Below, in pieces: positions 1 through 8,806 of a stretch of DNA of 64,000 bases. Below the pieces are notes generated by a model. That model did no database searches. It saw nothing but the letters and a program-made list of their open reading frames with translations, and was not told the DNA's origin. Numbering within the stretch: position 1 is the stretch's first letter; each line of letters begins with the position of its first letter. Made by a program: the position numbers and the translations under genes. The DNA comes from JALZUU01 sp964441245 (GTDB taxonomy: Bacteria > Bacteroidota > Bacteroidia > Chitinophagales > Saprospiraceae). The stretch covers positions 62,001-126,000 of the forward strand of contig CAYTVR010000001.1 of NCBI GenBank assembly GCA_964441245.1, in the 5' to 3' direction.

Positions 1-259
1 CTTTAAAGGGCACCAAAGCCCATTGCTTTGTTTTACTTCACTGCAGAAGTAAGCACAGAGTAGATATTGGAGTCAACCAATAAATTAATTGGTCAACTCT
101 ATTTCTTTATTTCTGCTTAACATTTCCGGAACTTTTATTTTTTAAAAACGAGTGTTTTTAAATCTTAATCGCATTTTTTTATCATGCAGTTTTGTACTCT
201 GCTGACTGTAATTTCTGATGGCTTTTACGAAAGCTATTTACTATTTTAAATGAATAAAA
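1..259. other. leader region upstream of the EF-G gene, no gene seen
   Basis: I see no coding frame with protein-like composition here. The stretch is AT-rich and holds a short inverted repeat around 76-95 (CCAATAAATTAATTGG) but no recognisable riboswitch or tRNA. It probably carries the promoter of the EF-G gene, although no clean TAnnTTTG box is present. Confidence 0.4.
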
Positions 260-2377
260 ATGAAACGCAGAGAATTGCGCTTTTTACGAAACATAGGAAT
301 TGTTGCTCACATTGATGCCGGTAAGACGACTCTAACCGAACGGGTACTTTATTTCACTGGACAGTCTCATAAAATTGGTGAAACACATGATGGCAATAGT
401 CAAATGGATACGACCAAACAAGAGATTGCTAAAGGAATCACCATTAGTTCTGCGGCAACGCAAACTGCTTGGGAATATCAAAATTCGAAGCATCGAATTA
501 ACATCATTGATACACCTGGTCACGTTGATTTTACCATTGAAGTGGAACGTTCGCTTCGCGTACTCGATGGCATTGTTGCTTTATTCGATTCAGTTGCAGG
601 AGTAGAACCGCAATCTGAAAACATTTGGCAGCAAGCCAGTCGTTACGAAATTCCAGCGATTGCTTTTGTCAATAAAATGGATCGAATGGGAGCTGATTTT
701 TATAGCGTCGTAGAACAAATTAAAACTCAATTGGGTGCCAATGCTGTAGCGATCCAAGTACCGATTGGTGCAGAGGAAAATTTCATTGGCGTAATTGATT
801 TGTTATACATGAAAGCATGGACTTGGAATTCCGATGGATCGGAAATGACAGAAACTGAAATTCCAGAAATGATGCAAAACGAGGTGAATGAGCAAAGAAT
901 AAAATTGATGGAAACATTGGCTTTGTTAGATTCAAACTTGTTAGAAAAATACATGGATAATCTGGAATCGATTACTTCATTGGAATTAACGAACATTTTA
1001 AGAACAGCTGTTTTGAATCGAAAAGTACTTCCTGTTTTGGCAGGAGCCGCTTACAAAAACAAAGGTGTCCAACCTTTATTGGATGCGATTTGTGCGTATT
1101 TACCTGCTCCTTCCGATAAGGAAGAAATTAATGGTGTTGATCCAAACAGCGAAGTGCCGATGACAAGACCAACAACTGTTGAAGCACCTTTTACGGCTTT
1201 TGTTTTTAAAACCATTCAAGATGAACAGAATCGACGTTTGAGTTTTTTTAGAGTCTATGCTGGTTCTTTACAGCCTGGTGCGCAAGTACTTAATGTACAT
1301 ACTGGTGAACGGGAACGCATTGGTCAATTGTATCAAATGCATGCCAATCGAAAAACGAACCGAATGGAAGTTTATGCAGGAGATATCGTTGCGACGACTT
1401 CTTTAAAAAATAGTAAAACGGGCGATACAATTTGTGCGATTGATCATCCCATTGAATTGGGTAAATTACATGTACCAGAAGCGGTGATGGGCATGTCGAT
1501 TGAAGTAGCTAAGAATGTAGACTCCGATAAATTGAGTATGGCTTTGGCCAAATTAGCGGAAGAAGATCCGACCTTCCGAGTTCATATTGATGAGTATAGT
1601 GGACAAACCATTATTCGAGGTATGGGAGAATTACATTTAGAAATTATTGTAGAAAAAATCAAAGATGATTTTGGTGTAGCAGTCAATACAGGACGACCCG
1701 TTGTTGCTTATAGAGAGCAATTTAGTTTAACTAAGGAGCATTCAGAAAAACTGAGTAAACAGAATGGAGGATCTGGTCTTGCTGCAGAAATAGGAATAGT
1801 AATGGGGCCAGCCGATGAAGTATTTTTAAGTAGTGAAACTTTTGATAAAGGAGAGAAACTACAATTTGTGGATGAAATAGTTGGTGGTGCGATTCCTAAA
1901 CCATTGATCAAGTCTGTTGAAAAAGGATTTCGTTCGATGTTGAATACGGGACCTTTAGCTGGTTATCCTTTGGAAAGTATGAAAATCCGATTGATAGACG
2001 GAAAAACGCACACAAAGGATTCGAAGCCATTAGCTTTTGAACTGTGTGCAATTGATGCTTTTCGAAATATAGCTTCTTTATTGGAACCGCAATTACTGGA
2101 ACCGATTATGCAGGTCGTGGTGTCTACACCAACTGAATTTGCCGGCACAGTCATTGGAGGTTTAAATCGAAAGCGAGCGATTATAAAAGGTCAAGAAACG
2201 CCTTTGAATCGAACGTTGATAACAGCCGATGTTCCTTTGTCAGAACTTTTTGGTTATATAGGACATCTTCGATCGATTACTACCGGACGAGGAACTTTTG
2301 ACATGCAATTATCGCATTATGCCGTGGTACCAGAAAGTATTGCTGAACGGATTATTGCCATGGAGAAGGTTGATTAA
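260..2377 (+). CDS. elongation factor G paralogue (translational GTPase)
   Basis: This is a full-length EF-G-type GTPase of 705 residues, the family that drives ribosomal translocation or, for some paralogues, ribosome recycling. The G1 P-loop AHIDAGKT lies at residues 16-23, G3 DTPGH at 84-88 and G4 NKMD at 138-141. Domains II to V follow, with the normal EF-G ending. The switch I segment reads EIAKGITISS (residues 55-64), where canonical EF-G has an RGITI core, so the usual Arg is Lys. The gene stands alone, with no rpsL, rpsG or tuf beside it, which suggests a second EF-G copy rather than the str-operon fusA. That reading is an inference. The ATG at 260 is the first start that keeps the full G domain. 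A hairpin follows the stop codon. Confidence 0.9.
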   Translation: MKRRELRFLRNIGIVAHIDAGKTTLTERVLYFTGQSHKIGETHDGNSQMDTTKQEIAKGITISSAATQTAWEYQNSKHRINIIDTPGHVDFTIEVERSLRVLDGIVALFDSVAGVEPQSENIWQQASRYEIPAIAFVNKMDRMGADFYSVVEQIKTQLGANAVAIQVPIGAEENFIGVIDLLYMKAWTWNSDGSEMTETEIPEMMQNEVNEQRIKLMETLALLDSNLLEKYMDNLESITSLELTNILRTAVLNRKVLPVLAGAAYKNKGVQPLLDAICAYLPAPSDKEEINGVDPNSEVPMTRPTTVEAPFTAFVFKTIQDEQNRRLSFFRVYAGSLQPGAQVLNVHTGERERIGQLYQMHANRKTNRMEVYAGDIVATTSLKNSKTGDTICAIDHPIELGKLHVPEAVMGMSIEVAKNVDSDKLSMALAKLAEEDPTFRVHIDEYSGQTIIRGMGELHLEIIVEKIKDDFGVAVNTGRPVVAYREQFSLTKEHSEKLSKQNGGSGLAAEIGIVMGPADEVFLSSETFDKGEKLQFVDEIVGGAIPKPLIKSVEKGFRSMLNTGPLAGYPLESMKIRLIDGKTHTKDSKPLAFELCAIDAFRNIASLLEPQLLEPIMQVVVSTPTEFAGTVIGGLNRKRAIIKGQETPLNRTLITADVPLSELFGYIGHLRSITTGRGTFDMQLSHYAVVPESIAERIIAMEKVD

Positions 2378-2394
2378 ACATGATAAGTTAACGA

Positions 2395-2418
2395 GCAGTC
2401 ATCCGTACGGATGGCTGC
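2395..2418 (+). terminator. hairpin after the EF-G gene
   Basis: GCAGTCATCCG pairs with CGGATGGCTGC, with one G-T pair, starting 18 bases after the stop codon at 2377. A short CTCTTT tract follows. It is the likely transcript end of the EF-G gene. Confidence 0.5.
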
Positions 2419-2561
2419 CTCTTTAAACAAATTATTTACAACTCAAATAATTTTATTTGATATTTTCTCTCAGGAAGAAATAGTAATTTAAGCCCTTGAT
2501 TACAAATCATCACAAAGGCTCCAGTCATTTCAAAAAAGAAAATCAAACATTTGAATAAAGA

Positions 2562-3413
2562 CTATTTCATCCATTGTTCGATAGTTTCAACAATAACCCT
2601 AGGTTTTCTCGCCCATTTAAAATGATTTAGTTTCGCTTGTGCTGTTCCTTTTGTAGGAATGTGAATATGTTGAGTTAGATTATTAGGGTGAAATTTTTTA
2701 GTTAGATTTTTTACCGCTTTCGGCGGAGCTAAATGATCGCCTTCAATTGAAATCGCTAAAAGTGGAATTTGACAAGCTTGCAATCCTTTTTCAAAATTAA
2801 ATTCCTTATGCTGTTCTAGATATTTTCCAGTCTTGGCTTGTTGACTCCAATCTCTAATCACAGATCGACTTTCTTTTCCACCAAAACCTAAACGATGACC
2901 AGGGAAGTAGCCCCAGACTTGACTGATGATTTTACTTACTTGAGTCAGTAACAAAATTTTCCACGCGCCAAATCCTTCCCAACCTTTGTGGTAAACAGAA
3001 CAACAGGTAATCAAAATCAAACCATCAATTTTTTGGAGTGTTCGACTGATATAAAGTGCAGCCAATTGTCCTCCTAAACTATGACCTAAGATGTATTTTT
3101 TGTTTTTTAAAAAAGTATGGTTCACGTACTCGATGACGGTATGATAATCTAAATCTAAAATATCTAAATAACTAAAATCGGATTGCCGAGAAGCTCGTAC
3201 ACTGGAATGTCCTAAACCACGAAGATCAGCCGTAACAACAATGTATCCTTTCTTCGCTAGGTCATTAGCGAAAGGTTCATAATAAGCTGCTTCCACACCC
3301 ATTGCTGGAAAACAAACAACTATTGGTAGATTCTTATTTTCTTGATTTGAAAAAATAGTGATTTTTGTGGACGTACCATCTTGAATCTCAAGCGATATAA
3401 TTTCCTTATTCAT
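2562..3413 (-). CDS. alpha/beta hydrolase (serine hydrolase)
   Basis: This cytoplasmic alpha/beta-hydrolase has 283 residues and no signal peptide. The nucleophile elbow GHSLGG lies at residues 110-115 (Ser112), with a likely acid at Asp226 (EGDHLAP) and base at His264 (LNHFKWA), so the triad is complete and correctly spaced. The early CFPAMGV stretch (residues 34-40) fits the oxyanion-hole loop. The substrate cannot be told from sequence; relatives are esterases, lipases or S33-type peptidases. It lies downstream of pyc on the same strand, but a strong terminator separates the two, so it is probably transcribed separately. Confidence 0.8.
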   Translation of the reverse strand: MNKEIISLEIQDGTSTKITIFSNQENKNLPIVVCFPAMGVEAAYYEPFANDLAKKGYIVVTADLRGLGHSSVRASRQSDFSYLDILDLDYHTVIEYVNHTFLKNKKYILGHSLGGQLAALYISRTLQKIDGLILITCCSVYHKGWEGFGAWKILLLTQVSKIISQVWGYFPGHRLGFGGKESRSVIRDWSQQAKTGKYLEQHKEFNFEKGLQACQIPLLAISIEGDHLAPPKAVKNLTKKFHPNNLTQHIHIPTKGTAQAKLNHFKWARKPRVIVETIEQWMK

Positions 3414-3470
3414 TCATGCAAGATAATTTATTTTGAGGAAGGATTGAAAAATGACCAGACTTTAAAAACG

Positions 3471-3513
3471 AAAAAAGCCAAGCGCTCCAAATAGGAAATG
3501 CTTGGCTTTTTTT
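3471..3513 (-). terminator. rho-independent terminator of pyc
   Basis: GCCAAGC (3477-3483) pairs with GCTTGGC (3500-3506), flanked by A and T runs on both sides. On the minus strand this gives a GC stem followed by a T-run, directly after the pyc stop. Confidence 0.75.
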
Positions 3514-3551
3514 ATTTATCAATGGCCAAATAAATTTTTATACTCATTATC

Positions 3552-6500
3552 TTATTCCAGCTCTATCACCACATCATCCTGCTCGACCATTGTTTTTTCT
3601 GACAAGTGTACTTTTTTTACTTTTCCTGCTTTAGGCGAAGTAATCGTACTTTCCATTTTCATGGCTTCAATGATAAAAAGCGGTGTGTTAACATCAATGG
3701 TTTCCCCTTTCTTGACCAATATTTTGGAAAGACTTCCTTGTAATGGCGAACCAACTTCCATTTCGCTATCTACCTTTTTATGAAGTGCAAATTCGGTCTG
3801 CACCGAAAGATCGCGTACTTCGATAGAACGATTCTGTCCATTCAATTGGAAAAGAACCGTCCGGACACCTTGTTCATTGGGTTCACTTGCATTAACGAAA
3901 CGCAGTAGGATTCGTTTACCTTGATCAATCTCGATTAAGATTTCTTCATTGGGTTGTAAACCAAAAAAGAAAGCAGGTGTAGGAAGATTTCGAACCGTTC
4001 CAAACTTTTCATAATGTGCTTGATACTCTGTAAAAACTTTTGGGTATAATTTATAAGAAAGAAAATCTAAGAAATGAACATACTTACCAAACTTCTTTTT
4101 AAAAGCGGCAAATTCTTTTTTGAAATCTATTGGTTCAAGATGTGCATTGGGGCGGTTTCGATAAGGTTTTTCACCTTTCAAAATCATTTTTTGAATTTTC
4201 TTTGGAAAGCCACCATCGATTTGACCTAAGTCTCCACGCATTAAAGACTTGACACTATCTGGAAAGGCTAGCGTATCTCCTTTTTTTAAAATATCTTCTT
4301 TAGTCAAATCATTGGATGTCATAAACATAGCCATATCACCAACCACTTTGGAGGAAGGTGTTACTTTTACGATCTCACCAAACAAGTCATTTACATGTCT
4401 ATAATTGGCCTTGATCGTTTCAAATTCTGATTCCAATCCAAGACCTCTAGCTTGCGGACGTAGGTTGGAATATTGACCACCAGGAATTTCATGATGGTAT
4501 ACTTCTGCGGTACCTGCCCGTAACTCTGATTCAAAAGGATAATAAAATTGTCTGGTCGCTTCCCAATAATTAGCGTAAGCGTTTAAAGAAGTTAAATCTA
4601 TTTTATGCTCTCGCTTATGTCCTTGCATCATGGCCACAATCGAATTAAAATTCGGCTGCGAAGTCAGGCCAGACATCGAACTGATTGCCACATCAATTAC
4701 ATCCACTCCAGCTTCAATCGCTTTAAGATAAGTCGCAGATTGAATCGAAGAAGTATCATGTGTATGCAAATGTAAAGGGATATCGACCGCCTTTTTTAAT
4801 TGACGAATCAACTCTTGTGCAGCATAAGGTTTGAGTAACCCAGCCATATCTTTGATCCCAATCATATGCGCTCCTGCATCTTCTAATCGTTTGGCTAAAT
4901 CAAGATAATATTGCAGGTCGAATTTACTCCTGCTCGGATCAGAAATATCTCCAGTATAACAAATGCAAGCTTCTGCAATGGCTCCCGTATGTTTGCGAAC
5001 CGCCTTGATACTTGCTTTCATTCCATTGACCCAATTCAGAGAATCAAAAATTCTAAAAACATCTATTCCGGTATTCCAAGATTCAACAATAAAACGTTCG
5101 ATCAAATTATCTGGATAAGCTTTGTATCCTACACCATTTGATCCACGGAGTAACATTTGTAAGAGCATATTAGGCATTGCTTGACGCAATAATTCCAATC
5201 GTGTCCAAGGACATTCTTTTAAAAATCGAAGTGCTACATCAAAAGTAGCTCCTCCCCAAACTTCCATGGAAAACACACTATCCGAATGATGACGAGCAAA
5301 ACTTTCTGCTATTTTTATCAAATCATGTGTTCTTACACGAGTTGCTAATAATGATTGATGCGCATCTCTAAAAGTGGTATCTGTGTACTGAATGGCTTTT
5401 TGTTTTTTGAGCCATTGGGTAAATTTTTCTGGGCCTAACTCAGTCAGTAATTGTTTTCTTCCTTTCGGAAAAGGAGTCAGCGAATCATATTCAGGAACGA
5501 TGGCTGGACGAAATTTTTTGTTAGGATCAACATATTTTACATCGCTATTACCATTGACAATGACTTCTGAAAGATATCGTAACATTTTAGTGCCGCGATC
5601 TCGTAATCTAGGCATTTGTAAAATCTCTGGATGATCATCGATAAATTTTACAGTTGCTTTTCCTGCCTTAAAAGTATCGTTCTCTAACAAATTGGTTAAA
5701 AAGCCAATGTTACTTTTAACTCCTCTGATTCGAAACTCCGTAAGGGCTCGATACAGTCGTTCGGCCGCACCACTAAGCGTTCGGCCACTAGCCGTTACTT
5801 TGACCAACATGCTATCAAAAAACGGAGAAATATTCGCACCTGGATAAGCACTTCCGGCATCTAATCGAATACCAAATCCTGCAGCACTTCGATAGGCAAT
5901 GATTTTTCCATAGTCAGGCTTGAAATTTTCTTGAGGATCTTCAGTCGTGATTCTACATTGTATGGCATAGCCAGTAAATTTAATGTCCTCTTGATTTTTG
6001 ATAAAAATAGTAGGATGGGATAAAGGATAACCCATCGCAATCAAAATCTGACTTCGGACAATATCAATTCCGGTAATTTCCTCGGTAATGGTGTGTTCTA
6101 CTTGAATTCGAGGATTGACTTCAATGAAATAAATATTTTCTTTTTGGTCCACCAAAAACTCAACCGTCCCAGCATTGGAGTAGCCGACATGTCTGGTAAT
6201 CCGCAAAGCATAGTCATATAGAGCATCCTTCGTTTCTTGTTTTAAAGTAACCGAAGGAGCAATTTCTACCACCTTTTGAAATCGACGTTGGACTGAACAA
6301 TCTCTTTCAAAAAGATGTACTAAATTTCCATGTTGATCACCGAGGATTTGTACTTCAATGTGTTTTTGATTCTCAATATATTTTTCTAAAAAAATCGTTC
6401 CATCTCCAAAAGCAGTCAAGGCTTCTCCCTTTGCTTCCTTAAATTCGGTTAACAGATCTTTTTCTTTACGCACCACACGCATACCACGGCCACCACCACC

Positions 6501-7013
6501 AGCAGCTGCTTTGACCATTAAAGGATAGCCAATTTTTTTAGCTGCAACTAAGATCGCCTTGTCAGAATTTAATTTCTTTTTACTGTCTTCAATTAAAGGA
6601 ACTTTGACTTCTCGAGCGATTGCTTTAGCAGCTACCTTATCACCCAATCGTTCCATAACTTCCGGACTAGGACCAATAAAAATAATTCCTTCTTCTCGAC
6701 AACGCCGAGCGAATCGAACATTTTCAGAAAGGAAACCATAACCTGGATGAATGGCTTCGACACCGTTCTTTTTAGCTACGCGAATAATTTCTTCAATGTC
6801 TAAATAAGGTTTGAGTGGCTCATCTTCAGAACCAATTTGATAGGCTTCATCTGCCTTATATCGATGAAGAGAATATCGATCTTCATAAGTAAAAATCGCA
6901 ACTGTTCGGAGTTGTAATTCAGAGGCAGCTCTCAATACACGGATCGCGATTTCTCCACGATTAGCGACCATCATTTTTTGGAAACGAATACTTTTTTTTG
7001 TCATAGCGCTCAA
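3552..7013 (-). CDS. pyc: pyruvate carboxylase
   Basis: This single-chain pyruvate carboxylase of 1153 residues matches the usual length of the alpha4 enzyme. It makes oxaloacetate from pyruvate, bicarbonate and ATP and so refills the TCA cycle. The biotin carboxylase part comes first (MVANRGEIAIRV near residue 15, glycine-rich GGGGRGM at 172-178). The carboxyltransferase barrel starts near residue 550 (DTTFRDAHQSLLATR), and the biotinyl domain is at the C-terminus with EAMKMES (biotin-accepting Lys about 1119). The order BC-CT-BCCP distinguishes it from split oxaloacetate decarboxylases. A TACATTTG box lies 45 bases upstream of the ATG, and a terminator follows. The gene is monocistronic. 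Confidence 0.96.
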   Translation of the reverse strand: MSAMTKKSIRFQKMMVANRGEIAIRVLRAASELQLRTVAIFTYEDRYSLHRYKADEAYQIGSEDEPLKPYLDIEEIIRVAKKNGVEAIHPGYGFLSENVRFARRCREEGIIFIGPSPEVMERLGDKVAAKAIAREVKVPLIEDSKKKLNSDKAILVAAKKIGYPLMVKAAAGGGGRGMRVVRKEKDLLTEFKEAKGEALTAFGDGTIFLEKYIENQKHIEVQILGDQHGNLVHLFERDCSVQRRFQKVVEIAPSVTLKQETKDALYDYALRITRHVGYSNAGTVEFLVDQKENIYFIEVNPRIQVEHTITEEITGIDIVRSQILIAMGYPLSHPTIFIKNQEDIKFTGYAIQCRITTEDPQENFKPDYGKIIAYRSAAGFGIRLDAGSAYPGANISPFFDSMLVKVTASGRTLSGAAERLYRALTEFRIRGVKSNIGFLTNLLENDTFKAGKATVKFIDDHPEILQMPRLRDRGTKMLRYLSEVIVNGNSDVKYVDPNKKFRPAIVPEYDSLTPFPKGRKQLLTELGPEKFTQWLKKQKAIQYTDTTFRDAHQSLLATRVRTHDLIKIAESFARHHSDSVFSMEVWGGATFDVALRFLKECPWTRLELLRQAMPNMLLQMLLRGSNGVGYKAYPDNLIERFIVESWNTGIDVFRIFDSLNWVNGMKASIKAVRKHTGAIAEACICYTGDISDPSRSKFDLQYYLDLAKRLEDAGAHMIGIKDMAGLLKPYAAQELIRQLKKAVDIPLHLHTHDTSSIQSATYLKAIEAGVDVIDVAISSMSGLTSQPNFNSIVAMMQGHKREHKIDLTSLNAYANYWEATRQFYYPFESELRAGTAEVYHHEIPGGQYSNLRPQARGLGLESEFETIKANYRHVNDLFGEIVKVTPSSKVVGDMAMFMTSNDLTKEDILKKGDTLAFPDSVKSLMRGDLGQIDGGFPKKIQKMILKGEKPYRNRPNAHLEPIDFKKEFAAFKKKFGKYVHFLDFLSYKLYPKVFTEYQAHYEKFGTVRNLPTPAFFFGLQPNEEILIEIDQGKRILLRFVNASEPNEQGVRTVLFQLNGQNRSIEVRDLSVQTEFALHKKVDSEMEVGSPLQGSLSKILVKKGETIDVNTPLFIIEAMKMESTITSPKAGKVKKVHLSEKTMVEQDDVVIELE

Positions 7014-7057
7014 TTAAGATATTTGATCTAAAGTTGAGGTTTCATGGTTGGGTTTCG

Positions 7058-7065
7058 CAAATGTA
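7058..7065 (-). promoter_or_regulatory. candidate -7 box for pyc
   Basis: The minus strand reads TACATTTG, an exact match to the Bacteroidota -7 consensus TAnnTTTG, 45 bases before the pyc ATG. No clear TTTG -33 box is spaced correctly. Confidence 0.4.
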
Positions 7066-7223
7066 AATAGAGCTTACTGCAATATTCATTTTTTAGCGAA
7101 ATATTTTTAGGTAAAAAAAAGTCTAGATGGGATTTTTCACAAATTTGAACAATGAAACCTAGTTTTTCATTATACGAAAAAGAATAAGGATAGGATGCGA
7201 AGGAAAGAGTATTATTAAAACTT

Positions 7224-7264
7224 AAATAGCCTTCTATCGTGGATCTCACGTTAGAAGGCTATTT
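7224..7264 (-). terminator. hairpin after the FISUMP gene
   Basis: AAATAGCCTTCTA pairs with TAGAAGGCTATTT around a 15-base loop, about 30 bases past the stop codon at 7296. There is no long T-run, so it may be a 3'-end stabilising hairpin rather than a strong intrinsic terminator. Confidence 0.5.
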
Positions 7265-7295
7265 AAAATTCTTGAACTCAATTATTCAAAACTGT

Positions 7296-7895
7296 CTAAT
7301 AGTCTTTAATACAACGGCAACTAATAGCTTTTGCTTTTTGTGTTTTATTGTGAATTTGCAATTTATAGTTATCTCCTTTTCGTCTCAATTCAACGGTTGT
7401 CCATAGGCCAGTCTCTGTATCTGAAGTCATATACAAGCCTCTCATACCTGCTTGATAAAACCTTTTATCATAATGTGATCGAAATCCACCAAATTGAAGA
7501 TGTAAAGGATCCTTCTCAACTAGATAAGATATCTTTCCTTTTTGAGATATGACTTTTCCGTTTAAACCTTTTAGAAGGTAGGTCCATTCTTCTTTGTTAG
7601 GAATATGCCATCCATCTGGGCAAATACCTTTTGTGACTAAAGAGGTACTTTCGCCAATAGCTGTTTTGTAATCATACAATCTTCCATAAGGTGCACAAAA
7701 ACGTTCTTGATTTTTATAACAAGAAGCGCCTTTAGCATTATAGGCTAAGTTTTCGGCCATTACAGTCAATTTACCCATTTTAATGGTTTTGTAAATTTTT
7801 CCGTCTCTGGAATCTTCAAGAGAAATGGTAGTTAATGGAGAAGTGAAGCCAGCTATCGCTAGAGCTACTAATACGAGTAGGATTACTCTGTTCAT
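7296..7895 (-). CDS. secreted FISUMP (major paralogous) domain protein
   Basis: The product is an exported protein of 199 residues if started at the ATG at 7893-7895, which opens straight into a signal peptide (MNRVILLVLVALAIAGF). An in-frame ATG 45 bases further out, at 7940, would add 15 residues before it and spoil it. The mature part has the FISUMP pattern: DGKIYKTIKMG, MAENLAYN, YGRLYDYKTA, CPDGWHIPNKEEW, an FGGFRS strand and a terminal SCRCIKD. The family is widespread in Fibrobacter and Bacteroidota as surface or periplasmic proteins of unknown biochemical function. Four cysteines could form disulphides. It sits alone between pyc and the tRNA. Confidence 0.8.
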   Translation of the reverse strand: MNRVILLVLVALAIAGFTSPLTTISLEDSRDGKIYKTIKMGKLTVMAENLAYNAKGASCYKNQERFCAPYGRLYDYKTAIGESTSLVTKGICPDGWHIPNKEEWTYLLKGLNGKVISQKGKISYLVEKDPLHLQFGGFRSHYDKRFYQAGMRGLYMTSDTETGLWTTVELRRKGDNYKLQIHNKTQKAKAISCRCIKDY

Positions 7896-8059
7896 GGGAA
7901 TTAGGTTTTGGTTAAAAAAAATTAATCGATCAACATACATTCCTGCCTAAAGGAATTTTGTGTAGTACGAAGAACAACTATAAAATATTAAAATTGAGGG
8001 AAAGAATTTCGAACTTTAAAAGGGAGGTTCTTAGGAAGGTATAAAAACAAGTTATAAAA

Positions 8060-8067
8060 CAAATATA
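8060..8067 (-). promoter_or_regulatory. candidate -7 box for the FISUMP gene
   Basis: The minus strand reads TATATTTG, matching TAnnTTTG. It lies 165 bases upstream of the chosen ATG, implying a long leader. It is the only match in this gap on that strand. Confidence 0.3.
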
Positions 8068-8248
8068 CGTGAAAAAACAATTAGATGCCAGTTTAAAAGT
8101 TATTTAAGTTTCATAATTGGTGATAAAATGAATAAAATGGAGGAAAATATGTTGCTTTTGTTTGTTGATAACCCTGTTGGTAAGCCATATCTTTTAAACA
8201 TATTGAAAAATAGGAGCTAAAAATGTAGATTAAAAAATAATAAACCTG

Positions 8249-8256
8249 TATATTTG
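8249..8256 (+). promoter_or_regulatory. candidate -7 box for tRNA-Met
   Basis: TATATTTG matches the Bacteroidota -7 consensus and ends 18 bases before the mature tRNA 5' end, a sensible distance for a short tRNA leader. Confidence 0.5.
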
Positions 8257-8274
8257 CGTCCGCTTAAATACCTT

Positions 8275-8348
8275 GGCGAGGTAGCTCAGCTGGTTAGAGC
8301 GCCAGATTCATAATCTGGAGGTCGGGAGTTCAAGTCTCCCTCTCGCTA
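8275..8348 (+). tRNA. tRNA-Met (CAT), elongator type
   Basis: A complete cloverleaf can be drawn. The acceptor GGCGAGG pairs with TCTCGCT (two G-T pairs, including position 1:72), the D-arm starts GCTC, the anticodon stem is CCAGA/TCTGG around TTCATAA, and the T-arm is GGGAG TTCAAGT CTCCC. The anticodon is CAT. The anticodon stem lacks the three G-C pairs of initiator tRNA, so elongator Met is favoured; a lysidine-modified Ile2 species cannot be excluded by eye. CCA is not encoded. A terminator follows 10 bases downstream. The 3' half and the terminator are repeated 402 bases further on. Confidence 0.93.
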
Positions 8349-8358
8349 CAAAATATAG

Positions 8359-8393
8359 AATCCCTTGATGAACTTTCATTAAGGGATTTTTTT
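8359..8393 (+). terminator. tRNA-Met terminator
   Basis: AATCCCTT pairs with AAGGGATT across a 14-base loop and is followed by a T-run, ten bases after the tRNA. Confidence 0.75.
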
Positions 8394-8415
8394 ATTTTAA
8401 TTCATTCTAAAGCAA

Positions 8416-8706
8416 ATGTATTACTTTTATGTTCTATACAGTTTAAAAGATCAAAAACTATATAAAGGTTATTCCTCAAATCTTGCTGCTCGTTTTATAA
8501 GTCATAATAATGGAGGTACTAAGTCTACCAAATATAGAAGACCGTTGGTCATGATTTACATTGAAGTTTTTGCAACTAAGCACGAAGCTATGAAAAGAGA
8601 AAAGGAATCTAAATCATTAGAAGGAGGAGCACATTTAAGATTAAAATTAAGAAATTTGATGATCCTTAATGAAGAAGGTGTTTTGTTGACGAGCTCAGCT
8701 ACTTAG
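8416..8706 (+). CDS. GIY-YIG nuclease-family small protein
   Basis: The 96-residue protein is almost entirely one GIY-YIG domain of the small UPF0213-like type. YFYVLYS (residues 3-9) and LYKGYS (15-20) stand for the GIY and YIG strands, Arg26 in AARFISHN is the conserved catalytic Arg position, and Glu/Lys residues in HEAMKREKE form the last helix. Such short proteins are common beside tRNA genes in Bacteroidota; whether they cut DNA is unknown. The last codons (TSSAT then TAG at 8704-8706) are read from sequence homologous to the D-arm of tRNA-Met, so the C-terminus was created by a tRNA-derived duplication. Start at ATG 8416, 68 bases after the tRNA. Confidence 0.75.
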   Translation: MYYFYVLYSLKDQKLYKGYSSNLAARFISHNNGGTKSTKYRRPLVMIYIEVFATKHEAMKREKESKSLEGGAHLRLKLRNLMILNEEGVLLTSSAT

Positions 8707-8750
8707 AACGCCCGTACGGGAGATCGGGAGTTCAAGTCTCCCTCTCGCTA
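8691..8750 (+). pseudogene. degenerate tRNA-Met copy
   Basis: GAGCTCAGCT, TTAGAACGCC and the complete T-arm plus 3' acceptor strand (GGGAG TTCAAGT CTCCC TCTCGCT) match tRNA-Met at 8275-8348. The 5' acceptor strand is lost, and the anticodon arm is replaced by a CCCGTACGGG palindrome with no CAT loop. From 8723 to 8802 the match to 8321-8400 is close, with about four differences in 80 bases. It cannot give a working tRNA. Confidence 0.8.
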
Positions 8751-8757
8751 CAAAATA

Positions 8758-8795
8758 TAGAATCCTCTGATCAACTTTCATTAAGGGATTTTTTT
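8758..8795 (+). repeat. second, damaged copy of the tRNA terminator
   Basis: This repeats the terminator at 8359-8393, but CCCTT has become CCTCT, which weakens the stem opposite AAGGG. It is part of the 80-base duplicated block 8723-8802. Confidence 0.7.
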
Positions 8796-8806
8796 ATTTT
8801 AAATAT

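Larger units (their letters stand above)
7896..8274. other. intergenic region with two divergent promoter candidates
   Basis: There is no coding frame of note. The AT-rich stretch separates the minus-strand FISUMP gene from the plus-strand tRNA and carries TAnnTTTG matches for each side, listed separately. Confidence 0.5.

Noticed and set aside
7028..7249. A 73-codon minus-strand open frame just upstream of the pyc start
   Set aside because: Low-complexity Phe/Ser/Tyr/Leu composition typical of AT-rich noncoding DNA. It also overlaps the likely pyc promoter and a terminator hairpin.
8275..8348. Initiator tRNA-fMet
   Set aside because: The anticodon stem lacks the three consecutive G-C pairs of initiators, and the 1:72 position is a G-T pair rather than a mismatch.
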